From the NCBI RefSeq assembly GCF_018873765.1, contig NC_057918.1, forward strand, positions 43,439,871-43,503,870: 64,000 nt of DNA. The letters are read 5' to 3'. This DNA comes from Telopea speciosissima. Lineage: Eukaryota; Streptophyta; Magnoliopsida; Proteales; Proteaceae. How positions within the stretch are numbered: position 1 is the first letter of the stretch; every line of letters starts with the position of its first letter. The notes under the pieces are model-generated. The model searched no databases, was not told the origin of the DNA, and saw only the letters and a program-made list of their open reading frames with translations. A program made the position numbers and the translations under genes. Shown here piece by piece: positions 52,858 to 64,000 of the stretch.

Positions 52858-55244
52858 CTGGAAACAATTAAAACATCGTTACACAAAAATCAAGTGTGAA
52901 AGAAACTTTCTCCGTGCTGTTTTGGTGGAAGTAACCCACACGGCTTGCACAACTATGGACATATAAAGTATAAAGTGGGACTTGAGATGATCGATATGTA
53001 ATCAAATGGGACATAGATTAAGAGCTCTGTGTTCCCTCTAGTAGATCTTTTAGGTCAAAAGTAGACATGACTAAAAGACCCTCATTGACTGAAGATATAC
53101 ACGCTCTTGCACAAAGCTCACCATATATCTTCAACAGATAAACAAGTTGAAAGGCCTGATTGTCATGAACACCCTACCATGCTTATTTTCTTATTTCATA
53201 TTTCAGTGAAATCTCTTGGGTGTGGAGCTAGGAAAAGTTATCTTACATTTTATATAACAAAAAGTTTAAACTTTACTCAGCATCGACAATATATGGACAA
53301 AATAAATGGCAAGGACGTACTTTAATTGAATGAACTGGGATCAGGGAATTAAGAGAGAAAATTTAGAAAATGAGGATGTTTCATCTATACAGCAACTAGG
53401 TAAAAAATTATTCCAGAATTTGTTCTAACCAGGACAATAACCACATGCAATAGGTGGAAAGGAAAACATAAATATGATATCCTGATATTTCCACTTGCAT
53501 AATAAAGCAAGAATCTCAAACTGGTTCAAGAACAGTGTATTGCTTGCACATTTAATAGTACTACGTCTTCTATTTCAAATTGTGTCAAATCATTTGTTAA
53601 TCTTTTCTACTCCTAGCAATTTTTTTAGGTAAAAATATTTTATAGCAGTTATAAAAGGAGTTTCAACAGTATAGGCTTTCTCAAATCTGTATGCCCTAAA
53701 CACCAGGAAAAAAAATTAATCTGATGCAAATAAAACTAATTGTAAAAAGAAGAAAGGAAAAAAGAAAAAACAGAAAGGAGTACTTGCAAAAGCATCCAAA
53801 TTCTGAACATCAAAAATACTGAGCCATATCTCTGTTCATCACATCTATGTGCAAACTGTATTCATATTTGGGCAGCTTCGAATATGAGACAATTCATGCA
53901 GCCAATCGTAGAAAGCACACAATTAGTTTAAAGGCTTCTTACATGGAAGTCATTCCTAATCTTTTGGAAAAGCTGAATATGTAATTAGCCTATTACTTCT
54001 GAAGCAGACTCAAAGATAACAGCATGATGAGTTACTATGTAGAAGTGTTCTTATCTGGGTTATGATCTGAATTGGATTATGTTAAAGTACAGATACTTCA
54101 TAGTAGGTGCATTCCTCATTCAATGATATAATATCAAGATTACTACGAATTAGTCATGGAGGCAATGCCTATTTCCTTAAATCACAATGGATCAAAACTT
54201 GTTTCTTAAACGAACCATGGAAATAGAAGCCATGGAATACATGGTAGTCATAGAGGTTGTAATAGAATCAGTTTACAAACTAACCAGTGTCTAAGGTTGC
54301 TCAAGAGAAGAAGAAGAAGAAGATGGGAAAAAATAGGGCAAACCGAGTGGGAGAAAAGAAGTGTATCGCACCAGCTGCAGTCACCTTTGTTATGACAAAA
54401 TATGATTAGATAATTACAAGCAAACCCTTTCTTATGTATGTTTACACCACAAAATAAAATAAGTGCAAAAGACAAGTATACCCTAGAACCCCACGACTAT
54501 ACAGTAAGGCTGGGAAGTAGAGCTGAAAATTAGAAAGACAAAAATACCCTTAAACTTAACAATTATATTACACTCCGCTAGTGTGGACATCATTTCCCAA
54601 AAAACAAATACCCTAAAAACTGAAAACCAAGTTTAGACCCAGTTCTCCTTGGCCTGGGATTCCAAATTGGTTCGTATCAGTCCAACCATGCTCGTGCAAC
54701 TGCACCATACAGAGATCCTATTCACCATTCAAATCTGTCCAAAGCTATGTTTGTTGTCAACCCAAAGATATTCTAATGAATCTTATCTTTTCTCACTTCT
54801 TCCAAGTCGTGTTTGGTCTACTGCTTGGTCTTTTAACTCCTCTGAAGTCTAATCTGCATCATATCACATTATCACTCCCTACCACTGGAATCAAAAACCT
54901 CAATTGCCAATTCCTATAGGATCTCTACCCTCAAACTTTTTAAAGTTTGCAAACTACTCCTACGCCATCTCAAAGTACTTACTGGATTAAATATCCATGA
55001 AACATTGGAAAAATAACAAATTGTCACCAGGACCCTTCATTACCAAGAACACTGGGAATGTATCCTATAACATTATGTACCAAGGAGAATGCCAAGAACA
55101 TTTACAACACCAACTTGGTTTTCTCGGCTGCAACAGGCATTAAATGGTAAGTTGTGGCTAGAAGATAACTTGGAATCAAAATTGACTTGATGGTTCTAAC
55201 TGTATATATTCTTTTAGAGAAATGAGAAGCAAAATTATGACTGC
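52858..55244. other. no recognised gene; probably PrfB intron
   Basis: AT-rich DNA between PrfB exon A and the hAT element. I looked for the upstream release factor exons (for example a GAGGTDAQ or FWDD motif on minus) and found none. A Leu-rich minus ORF near 54250-54475 comes from an AGAAGA repeat. No promoter can be placed. Confidence 0.5.
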
Positions 55245-55252
55245 CTATTGAT

Positions 55253-55440
55253 CATGGTATAAAATCTCGCGAAATATCGGCGATATATCGCCATATTTCG
55301 TGAATCTCGACATGTCCGAGATACGAAACACTTCCGAAACATAAAAATACAATATCTCGTCGATATATCGTGGATCTCACGATATATCGCGAGATATCAC
55401 GATATATCGCGAGATATTGTAAAAGTGACAAATAGTGTCA
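55253..55440 (+). repeat. hAT left end: inverted repeat and subterminal repeats
   Basis: The terminal repeat is followed by several copies of GATATATCG and CGCGAGATAT in both directions up to about 55420. Confidence 0.85.
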
Positions 55441-56323
55441 CACTAAGGGCCTTATAATTCCATATTTCGCAGCTCTTGGTCGATATTTCGACCGAGAGCT
55501 GCTGAAAATCAAATTTTCTCTCTTCTTCCTCATTTTTTGCTTTTCTTCCTCCCTTCCAAGCCTCATCCAAGCATTGTTGAAGCTCCTTGTCGCCGGGAAG
55601 ACGTCGGAGGGTCATCTAAGCTCATCATCCAAGCCTATTTTCATTATTTAAGGTAAATTATATTTTTCTAAAACTATTTTTTTTTAAAACACTTTGTACG
55701 AATGTTGTTGGATGTTGATGATATTAATATATGTTAGACACCGGAGGCCGATCTACAGCCTCACGGTGTCGAAATTTTTTTCCCATATGTATTTTTTTTT
55801 TTTTTTTCTGGTTTTAAAAATTCATTTTCCTACAACTAAAATAGGAAATAATTAGGGGTAATATGACTTAGATGGTAATGAATTAAATATATGTTAGACA
55901 CCAATGGCCGATCTACGGCTTCACAGTGTCGGATTTATTTTTCTGCTCTTAAATAATTCTTTTAATTTTCGAAAATTAAGAAAAATATATAAAAAATTAA
56001 AAAAACAGAAATAAATAAGGAAAAATATGAGTTTTAAGTTTAAAAAATAATGAAAAAATATGAAAGTTATTTCTATATGTTTTGAGATGCATTACATGTA
56101 TATTATGTTTACTAATTTTTGGTTTTGTTGTGTTAGGTCAATACTTATATTAACATTATATATAAAAAATTGGTTTTAATTATGTGAAAAATATAAGGGT
56201 TAGGGGAAAAATATTAAATAATTATACAAGTGTATTAGTAATCTAAAAGTGTCAATTGAAGTGCATCTACATTAAGTTTTTTAATTATTTGTGTTACTTA
56301 TATTGCAGTAAACAAGTATCATT

Positions 56324-59300
56324 ATGGCGGATCGTGATAGACAACGTGCGAAGGGCAAGCAAAAGGTGGGGGAAAGTAGTCAACAAAGGGGGCGGAGGGA
56401 ACAAAGACAACAGAGGGAACAAGAGAGACCAGCCAGCCAGCATAGGAGTGACATTGCATAGTTACATGGTACTCCCATTGATGGGGATAAGAGAAAATCT
56501 ATATGTAACTATTGTCACATGCAATTTATGGGAGGTGGGTCCAGTGAGACTTAAACAACATCATGGAGGATCTAAAGATGTTGTAGGTTGTCATATGGTC
56601 CCTCAAGTAGCCTGGGGAGATTGGTGATAGTTTGAGGGGAAGAAAGAAGAGGAAGGTCGACAAGCAAAGGATAAGAGAACAACTTGATGAGGATACAGTG
56701 AGGAGTTCGATGGGAGGAGGAAGACGATACAATGATGATGATGATGATGATGATGATGACTCCTCCTCTGATGATGATGACATTGCAGTACCTGATGACA
56801 TACAAACAACAGAGGAGGCTAGGGATTTTAGGCGGACTGTTTCAAGGAGTAGAGGAAGTTTTCAAGATGATCAGCAGAGATAAAGAGTAGGGGGTAGTGG
56901 AGGAGCTGGCAGTTCTGGAGGTCCTAGAACTTTGAATCCTTTTAAAAGATCACAAAGTGTGAGGGCAACCCCAACACCTCTACCAGTACCAGTACCACCA
57001 TCAACATCTGATCCTAAATTGCATAAGAAGAAAGGAAGCAGTCAACCCAGAATCAAAGGAGCATGGAAGGGGATGAAGAGATTGGTTAAAGAATCAATAG
57101 CTAAGTGGATGCTATACCATACCATCCCGGCAAAGAACGCTCGCACAAGGCCCCCATTATGATACCATGATAGATACCATTGCAGAGGCTGGCCCAGGAT
57201 TCAAGGGCCCTACCCCATATGAGGTAATGAATGTTTATCTACCTCAACAAAAGAGTGAGATTGATGAGTACATTAGTGAGATGAGGAATATGTGGGAGAC
57301 ATATGGGGTGACTATAATGGCAGATGGATGGACTGGGCCTACAAGAAAGTCCATCATCAATTTCATGGTTTATTGTGATGGGAGGACAATGTTCCTCAAA
57401 TCTGTGGATGCATCCAAAGAGATAAAGGATGCAAAATATATTTACAGATTGTTAAAGGAAGTAGTGGAAAAAGATGTGGGTATTGAGAATGTTGTCCAGA
57501 TTGTAACGGACAATGGAAGTAACTTCAAGCTGGCCGGTGAGAAGATGATGAACAATAGTAAGTACCGGCTCTTCTGGACTCCTTGTGCAGCCCATTGCAT
57601 TGACTTAATGCTAAAAGATATGGGAAAGTTAAAGTTGGTGAAGACTGTGGTTGAAAGTGCAAGACAAGTCACCAACTTTGTATACAACCACTCCTATGCA
57701 CTCAATCTATTGAGGGAAAAATGTGGGGGTGACTTGGTTAGGCCTGGCATCACAAGATTTGCCACCAACTATATTGCTCTCAAAAGCATTGAGACAAGAA
57801 GGCGGTGAGAAGCATGTTTGCTTCGAGGAGTGGTTTGAATGGAAGGGTTCCAAGGCGCAAATGGGAGGGAAGCACAAACAACGATGTCATCGAGGACTTC
57901 GGACCAAACTAAGCAAAGTGGTGAAAGTTTTAGAGCCGTAGTTAAAGTTCTACATGTTCGACTCCGCTCTAAAGGGCCCAACCATGCCAGTCTATATCTG
58001 CAATAGACTTGATGAAAGATAATGTCTATAGTGTGGCTCCTCAGATGTGCAAACACTTCTTAGATATCATAAATGCTCATTGGGAGAATCAACTTATGCA
58101 TCCCTGCATAAAGGTGTGAGTAAATTTGTTTTATGTTTACTAATTCATAGTATTATTATTTACTAATTTCCTATGCATTTGACAATACCTCTATTCTATA
58201 TGTCATATTTCAGCATACTACTTGAACCCTAAGTATCGATATAACAATAGGCTTGGGTTGGAAACTCAACTTATTGATCTTTGTGAAACAAGTAGTGAAG
58301 AAGTTGGAGCGGATGGTGCACTACAAGCAATTTGCAACAATGAAGTGAGTTCATTTGGAAACTCAACTTATTGATGCTTTCAAATAAGTAGTGAAGAAGT
58401 ACTTACTAATTTTCCACATGGGTGTAGATCAAGGTATTTAGGGATGCATTGGGAAGTTTTGGAACCGAGGCTGCGATACAAGGCGAGCACGTGGTGATCT
58501 TGGTAATTCTTTTAAGTTTTAAATTACATATGTATTGAAATTTGAAAGTTGAAAGTTGAAACAACATTTGACATGTCTTTTTGTTGTAAACTTGTAATGC
58601 AATTGAATGGTGGGTGTTGTATGGGAAATTGGCTGAAAACTTAAGAAGAATAGCAATTAAAGTCCTTGCCCAAACATGTTCTGCATCTGGTTGAGAGAGG
58701 AACTGGAGTACCTTTGCGCTCATCCACTCCAAGAGGCGCAGATTGGGGTCTCAACGTTTATCGACATGGTGTATGTGCTCTACAACTTGAGGCTGAAATC
58801 GCAACACATACGCATGGGACATGAGGGACGAGGGGCACCATTGATCTAGCGACATCTTTCAAGTTGACTCCAGGCGATGAGGACCCTATTGTGGATTGGT
58901 GAGGATAGAGGTGAGCCAGTGTTGGATGAGGAGGGAGGTAGGCCCGACCCCATGATAGCTTCCGAGATTGGTGCGATGTGGATGAGTATATGGTGACGAG
59001 GGTGAGATACATGCGAGGAAGCCTCACTACCATTACCATTCCCAGCTGGTGGCAATGTTTGCGATGATGAAGACTGGTCTAAGTCCTCGAATGATGATGA
59101 TGGTGATGATGGTGATCTTGGTGGTGGTGATGGTGATGGTGATGGTAATCGGTGGTGGTGATGTTGGTGGTGGTGATCTTTGGTGAAGAATATGACGGCA
59201 TGCGAGAGCGTTATGTGGTAGGCCAGGAGGCCCAGGATACGGCACTGTAGAGCCACTCCGATTCACCTGGAGAGACACGGTTTGATCATGCCACACAAGA

Positions 59301-59647
59301 TACGGACCACGGAGCACGTGCCCCCGCACCCCCACCCTCGAGAGGCCCCTACATACATACAACAGAAGCGTAGGGGTCGACAAACACGATTGCAACCTCG
59401 ATCACATGGACATTGATAACCTATCTAGCTCTGTTGGTGGTTTGAGTATGGGTGATAGGGAGGAGGACCGATGGACATTGGCGTGCCCCATCTTTTTGAC
59501 GCACATGCCACTCCATTGGCATCGGATTATGGTGCATCACAACCTTACGGTGGATATGGATATGGATCATCATCATATGGGCGATTTAGTGGGGTAGGGG
59601 ACTATGACTACGACCCGCCCAGGGACATCTTGGATCATCTTTTATAG
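56324..59647 (+). pseudogene. hAT transposase (BED, DUF659, hATC)
   Basis: The start is chosen at the ATG at 56324 (MADRDRQRAKGKQKVG), right after an intron-like acceptor TTGCAG, so a 5' UTR intron is likely. A BED-type finger begins CNYCHMQFMGGG (about 56508) and, after a one-base insertion, ends RLKQHHGGSKDVVGCH. A run of Asp from a GAT repeat (about 56730-56785) follows. The DUF659 part (57167-57808) has MADGWTGPTRKSIINFMVYC, VTDNGSNFKLAG and WTPCAAHCIDLMLKDMGK. The hATC dimer motif ERNWSTFALIHSKRR is at about 58700, then a Gly/Asp-rich tail with YGYGSSSYGRF ending at 59647. There are stops at 56459 and 56881 and several frameshifts, so it is inactive. The catalytic residues cannot be checked across the broken frames. 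Confidence 0.9.
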
Positions 59648-60169
59648 ATAACATCTTTACATACCCTAGCGGACCTAGCTACCAACCTCACCACCATACA
59701 TCGCAGCCCAACGCCATCGCCTCTTGCGCCGGCGCCAACATCATATCACAGTGGATCATCTTCTTCATGATTGGATCGATTGGTAACCCTAGTTTATATC
59801 CTAGGATAGGTTACCTAAGATGTTGATGATTCCATTTACGTGACACTTGTGGATGACTACATTCGTTTCTTCTCCGATTCTATACCGTGGTCCACATATG
59901 TCCTTCAAACAGAGAGCAATGGACGTCGACTCCAGCGAGGCACGAGTGGGATTGATCCAGGGAGGCACAGCAACTACTATTAGCAGTTTAGCACTTGTAA
60001 TTTGTAACTTAAGTTGTGATTTCATTAATCTATGTGTATTTAACTATTTATACATTAGGGTCGGCGACCGTATGTCAATCAAGGGTGCAAACCCAAAACA
60101 CCAATTTGAATTCACATTTTTACAATTTTATAGTTTAAATGTGTTTATTAAGCTTAAATAAGGCTGTCC

Positions 60170-60330
60170 ATGAAGTTTCAGGCCTAGATATGGCCAAATA
60201 CCCCCCGAGATGGACCCCTGAAATATTGCAGAAAAAATGCAATATTTCGGGCATATTTTGCGATATCTCGGATATTTCGGATATCTCGGTAGGCTCGAGA
60301 TACCGATATATCGCGAGATATAGTACTATG
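60170..60330 (-). repeat. hAT right end: inverted repeat and subterminal repeats
   Basis: Mirrors the left end: GATATCTCGGATATTTCGG and GATATATCGCGAGATAT words lead to the outer CATAGTAC terminus on minus. Confidence 0.85.
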
Positions 60331-60342
60331 CTATTGATTAAC

Positions 60343-60548
60343 TGATCCTATCCATCCTAATTATCACTATTATGAAAATAGGTATCGGGATTAGCGTGAT
60401 ATGCCTTGGGTGTCAGGTTATTTCTTTTATTTTTGTTTTTCCTGTTTTGCCCTTAAGTGATTATTATATAATGAATGGAAGTAGGGAGTCCCACACACAG
60501 TTGTGACTCCCTAGAGTTGAAGCAACACTTTTTCTTCTTCTCTTTACA
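60343..60548 (+). repeat. copia 5' LTR (about 200 bp)
   Basis: The end, CTCTTTACA, is fixed by the adjoining primer site. The start, TGATCCTATCC, is a guess based on the TG dinucleotide, and the LTR could begin a little further left, before the hAT insertion. A TATA-like TATTATATAATG is near 60460. Confidence 0.5.
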
Positions 60549-60560
60549 TGGTATCAGAGC
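60549..60560 (+). other. copia primer binding site
   Basis: TGGTATCAGAGC, the exact complement of the 3' end of plant initiator tRNA-Met, directly after the LTR. Confidence 0.85.
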
Positions 60561-60864
60561 AAAATCCTTAGTTACTGCTACACATTCACGAAGGATTTAT
60601 TGTTCATCTCTTTTCTTTGATCTCAATCAATATATTCAGGTTTGCGCTTCTCAAGGTTTTCAGTCTAAAGGGGTGTAGAACCCGATGTTGCTATTTGGTT
60701 GCATGTAGAGACTAGTTCATGATCAAACTAAAGAACTAGATCTCTCTCTTTTGGTAGTTGTGGATTTTGCATTGGTTCAGGTCTCCTTGAGTGCAGTTTT
60801 CATGTATTGATTTTTGGTGGTTGTGGTATTTTCTTCCTGAATCAATTTGGTAAGTGTTTAATTA

Positions 60865-61012
60865 TCATTTGTGGGATCCCTTTTCAGTTGGGATCGATTT
60901 TCTTTGAGATATCCCTTTTTTTTAGGGATTGATTTTCTGTGGGATCCCTTTTGAGTTTGGGATCGATTTTTTGTGGGATCTCTTTTCAGTTTGGGATTGA
61001 TTTTCTGTGGTT
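60865..61012 (+). repeat. short tandem repeats in the copia leader
   Basis: Four degenerate units of about 35-45 bp of TGTGGGATCCCTTTTCAGTT plus GGGATYGATTTTCTGTG run up to the gag start. Confidence 0.75.
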
Positions 61013-61014
61013 TG

Positions 61015-61875
61015 ATGGCTGATTTAAAGAACACTGTGACTAAGGTGGTGTCTGCATCTTCTCATCAGATAATTGAGAACAATGAGAAGAAAATAGAAGG
61101 AGCTTATAATTTTCAGCAATGGAAGAAAATTGTTCAATGGTTATTGACAGGCTGTGATCAACAGTCATCTGACAACAAAAAAACCCACTACTGATGAGTC
61201 GTGGGACATTGTTGATGCACAGATTTTGGGACAGATGTTAAACTCTATAGAGAACCTCATTGTTGATCTGGTAATGCACATCGACACTGTGAAGGAGTTG
61301 TGGGAGTACTTGAATGTTTTGTATTCTGAACAAAACAATTTATCTCGGATTTATGAGTTATCTCGGGAATTCTATCGGGATGATAGAAAGGATAGTCCTT
61401 TGACCCAATAATTTGCTGTTTTAAGAGGTGTATGAAGAGTTGAATTCACTACTTCCTATTAGTTTTGATGTGTCTCAGATGTAGAACCAACGGGAGCAAC
61501 TCGCGGTTATGGGTTCTTGGGCGGTCTTGGTAAGGAATATGACTCTGTTCGTTCCAATATTCTTGGTGGTGAAGGTGGCTTCTCTTGCGGACACTTTCTC
61601 ACGGGTTCTCCGGGTAGTCCATGAAAACGCTCATGATTCTACACCGGTTGATAGTTCAGCCCTTGCAACTTATACTCCTAACGGTGGGAATGGCAATGGA
61701 ACTAGTAATGGTGGTACTCGTGGTCGTGGGAATGGTAGTGGTTTTGGTAAAATTCCAAATCCTAGTACACAGGCTACTTCAAATAGTTCAGGTTTTGTGA
61801 CGAGATGTCACCATTGTAGTCTACCAGGTCATACCCAACAATTTTGTTGGAAACTTCATGGCAAACCATCTCAGT
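61015..61875 (+). pseudogene. copia gag
   Basis: The start ATG at 61015 gives MADLKNTVTKVVSASS and NFQQWKKIVQWLL; a frameshift near 61180 moves to WDIVDAQILGQMLNSIENL and VKELWEYLNVLYSEQNN. After more breaks, a Gly-rich linker (NGTSNGGTRGRGNGSG) leads to the zinc knuckle CHHCSLPGHTQQFC (61808-61850). Gag forms the particle shell; several breaks make this copy defective. Confidence 0.85.
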
Positions 61876-61946
61876 AACAGTTTGCCAATTCAACTGCTAG
61901 TACTGAACCTACTACTCCACCGTCTTCACAGTTTAAGGGTAGGACG

Positions 61947-63720
61947 GTGAAAATCTCTGATGAAGATTATGCAAGGTTTACTCAGTTTCAGATCTCTCAA
62001 CCTTCCCAACCCTCCACTGCTACTTTTGTCCAGACAGGTAATGCCACTACATGTTTCTCCTCTTCTTCTCATCCCTGGATCATTGATTCAAGTGCATCTG
62101 ATCATATGTCCGGAGTTTCAGGTAACTTTTCTTCTTTTCACATTTCCAGTTCCAGTGTTACATTTAGCCAATAGCAAAGGTTACTGGCACTGGAACTGTT
62201 CATCCCAACTCCTTTGTCATTATCTACTGTTTTTCATTTACCTGATTTTCCCTTTAATCTATTATTTGTCAGTAAACTTACTAAGGTATATGAAAGTTTG
62301 GTAACCTTTTTATCCTAATTTGTGTTTGTTTCAGGATCTTACAACGAAGAAGATGATTGGTAGGGGATGTGAAAAAGGGGGGCTGTATCTACTTGAGGAC
62401 TCCTCTTCTGTTGCATGCTCAAGTGTTTTGCCTTCGCATCAAGTTCACTACCGTTTGGGTCATCCGTCTTTATAAAGTTTAAAGACATTTGATTCTCGAT
62501 TTAGTTCTCTTTCTAGTTTAGAATTTGAGTCATGTCAGTTTGGGAAGTTCCATTGTGTGAGTTATTCCCCTCGGGTCAATAAATGGTCTACGTACCCTTT
62601 GGCTTTAGTGCATTCGGATATATGGGGTCCTTGTCCTGTTGCGTCTAAGTTGGGATTCTGCAATTTTGTTACTTTTGTTGATGACTATTCTAGAGTAACT
62701 TGGCTTTACTTAATTAATCGTTCTGAGTTATTTTCCCTTTTTTGTGCATTTGTTACTGAAATTCAGACTCAATTTAATATGTCTATTCGCATTTTACGCA
62801 GTGACAATGCCAAAGAATATTTCTCTTCTCCTTTTTCTTCTTTTATGACTGACCGCGGCATGATTCACAAGTCTTCTTGTTCCGACACACCATAACAAAA
62901 CAATGTTGATGAACGGAAGAACAAACATTTGATGGAAGTTACTGGGTTCTTTCTTTTTGAAATGAAGGTGCCTAAAATTTTTTGGGTCGATGATGTTTTG
63001 ACTGCATGCTATCTTATTAATCGCATGCCCACTTCTATTTTACATGGTGGAATACCTCATTCTTTGTTGTCTGTCTAAACCACTGTTCTACCACCACGTA
63101 TTTTTGGGTGTGTGTATTTTATTCGTGATCAGTATCCGGGTTTATCAAAATTAGATTCTAAAACTATCAAGTATCAAGTGTATTTTTCTAGGATATTTGT
63201 GTACCCAAAAAGGCTATTGGTGTTTCTCTTCTGCATTACAAAAATATTTTGTCACAGCCAATGCATCTTTCTTGGAATCCATGTCATATCCAGATGGAGT
63301 CCTTTATTTTATCTGAATTGAACGATGATCTTCCTATATCTATTATTTAACACTCTGTTTCACAGGTTCCATTGGTTACTACGCCATCTCCACCAGCGCC
63401 ACAACCTCCGCCACCTATTCGGGTTACTTATATTCGTTGTCCTCGAGTTGATGTTTCACTCCCGGTTTCTTCGCCACCACCTTCATCGACTTCCTCTGTG
63501 GATCCTAGTCCCGAGCTAAGTATTCCACCTTCTGATTTGGATATTCCTATTTCTCATCGTAAGGCTGTTCGGATCTGTACCCAACATCCCTTGTCCAATT
63601 TTGTTCTTATTCTCATTTGTCTTCCTCATTTCATTCATGTCTTTCTACTATTGCTTGTCATCCCATTCCTAAGTCTATTACAGAGGCATTGTCTAGTACC
63701 GGCTGGAGGACAGCTATGAA
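61947..63720 (+). pseudogene. copia protease and integrase
   Basis: The protease shows PWIIDSSASDHMSG (about 62074); the usual DSGA is DSSA here, which may weaken the active site. Pre-integrase and finger residues follow in pieces (62340-62560: GCEKGGLYLLED, VHYRLGHPS, CQFGK). The integrase core (62557-62895) has LALVHSDIWGPCPV, FVTFVDDYSRVTWLYL and RILRSDNAKEYF, then a TAA where the family has [14 protein letters not shown] sequence. The end region (63372-63600) is Pro-rich, as usual between integrase and RT. Multiple frames are needed. Confidence 0.8.
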
Positions 63721-64000
63721 GGAGGAATTGTTGGCTGGATACTTTTTCCCCTATTGCCAAACTTTACTCTGTTCGCATTTTGATTTCTCTAGCAGCTTCT
63801 CATCATTGGCTGTTGTACCAGTTGGCTGTTAATAACCACCTGGTTTTATTGCTCAAGGAGAGTCTGGTTTGGTGTGCAAGCTCAAGAAATCCTTATATGG
63901 TTTGAAGCAGTCTCCTAGGGCACGGTTTGGAAGATTTACTGATGTTGTTCTTGAGTTTGGACTGTTACGATGCAACAATGATCACTCGATGTTTTATCAA
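63620..64000 (+). pseudogene. copia reverse transcriptase start, internally deleted
   Basis: ITEALSSTGWRTAMKEEL (about 63675-63730) is followed directly by SPIAKLYSVRILISLAAS, so the segment that normally carries the WxxV to YKARLVAKG motifs is lost. The block after QLAVN is also missing, including NAFLHGDL. It then resumes with PPGFIAQGE and [20 protein letters not shown] to the window edge. These deletions remove essential RT parts. Confidence 0.8.

Larger units (their letters stand above)
55253..60330 (+). mobile_element. full-length hAT element, 5.08 kb
   Basis: Terminal inverted repeats of about 30 bp (left CATGGTATAAAATCTCGCGA, right end ATCGCGAGATATAGTACTATG when read on plus; about six mismatches) are flanked by a perfect 8-bp target duplication CTATTGAT (55245-55252 and 60331-60338). 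Both subterminal regions are packed with palindromic ATATCGCGAGATAT-type repeats (55265-55430 and 60190-60320), probable transposase binding sites. Inside is a BED / DUF659 / hATC transposase gene with stops and frameshifts. The perfect duplication shows both ends are true, although the transposase is dead. Confidence 0.95.
60343..64000 (+). mobile_element. Ty1/copia element, right part outside the window
   Basis: A short LTR (about 60343-60548), primer site TGGTATCAGAGC (60549-60560), leader and gag, protease, integrase and RT parts follow. The element continues past 64000. All parts contain stops, shifts or deletions. It begins 5 bp after the target duplication of the hAT. Confidence 0.85.

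Noticed and set aside
56526..56809. Minus-strand Ser-, Ile- or His-rich ORFs
   Set aside because: Shadows of the GAT repeat that encodes an Asp run in the hAT transposase.
58846..59395. Minus-strand His/Pro-rich ORFs of 120-136 codons
   Set aside because: Antisense to GGT/GAT repeats in the tail of the hAT transposase; no domain.

Overview
This window looks like nuclear DNA of a seed plant. The AT-rich introns carry GT-AG splice sites, one exon set encodes an organellar release factor 2, and there are fragments of two other plant gene families (an SMXL-type protein and an ELO-type fatty-acid elongase). Almost everything else is layered transposable elements: Ty3/gypsy of the Tat/Ogre lineage, Ty1/copia, CACTA, hAT, a Mutator-like element and a tRNA-derived SINE. 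I cannot name the species. No CRISPR, operon or prokaryotic structure is present, and no rRNA or stand-alone tRNA gene was seen.

Layout. 1-4.9 kb: 5' part of an Ogre/Tat-like gypsy element on the minus strand (gag, leader, PBS, LTR), running off the left edge. 6.06-10.83 kb: a short two-LTR gypsy element on the plus strand with a broken gag, no pol, and two blocks of tandem repeats (TR-GAG-like). 11.5-14.1 kb: a pseudogene fragment of an SMXL gene next to one of a pair of ~156 bp direct repeats. 14.5-20.2 kb: CACTA (En/Spm) genes, TNP2-type transposase followed by a Ptta/En-Spm-type ORF. A hairpin-rich CACTA terminus closes this region at 25.66 kb. 26.2-27.0 kb: unrecognised exon-like blocks on the minus strand. 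27.3-27.6 kb: TRIM-like repeat. 27.6-36.2 kb: a long Tat-lineage gypsy element with 5' LTR, gag, pol with two RNase H domains, 66-bp tandem repeats and a spliced antisense ORF; its 3' LTR is missing. 37.0-38.6 kb: a Pack-MULE with a perfect 9-bp target duplication carrying an ELO-family fragment fused to a second plant gene fragment. 38.6-39.4 kb: solo gypsy LTR.

39.6-52.9 kb holds the only gene that looks intact: the last three exons of a peptide chain release factor 2 (PrfB) gene on the minus strand, with both the SPF and GGQ motifs. Its introns hold an Au-type SINE, a TRIM-like element, a gypsy LTR remnant and a decayed copia element, which is itself split by a 1.1 kb non-autonomous hAT and ends in a rearranged piece of another copia. 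The upstream exons were not found and probably lie beyond the right edge. 55.25-60.33 kb: a 5.08 kb hAT element with terminal inverted repeats, a perfect 8-bp target duplication and a decayed BED/DUF659/hATC transposase. 60.34-64 kb: a degenerate copia element running off the right edge.

Nearly all transposon genes are broken. Many in-frame stops sit where the family has Gln, Trp or Arg, as expected from C-to-T decay of methylated DNA. The most notable structures are the chimeric Pack-MULE, the spliced antisense ORF with its own poly(A) signal, the SMXL fragment beside the CACTA, and the PrfB gene whose intron has accumulated mobile elements.
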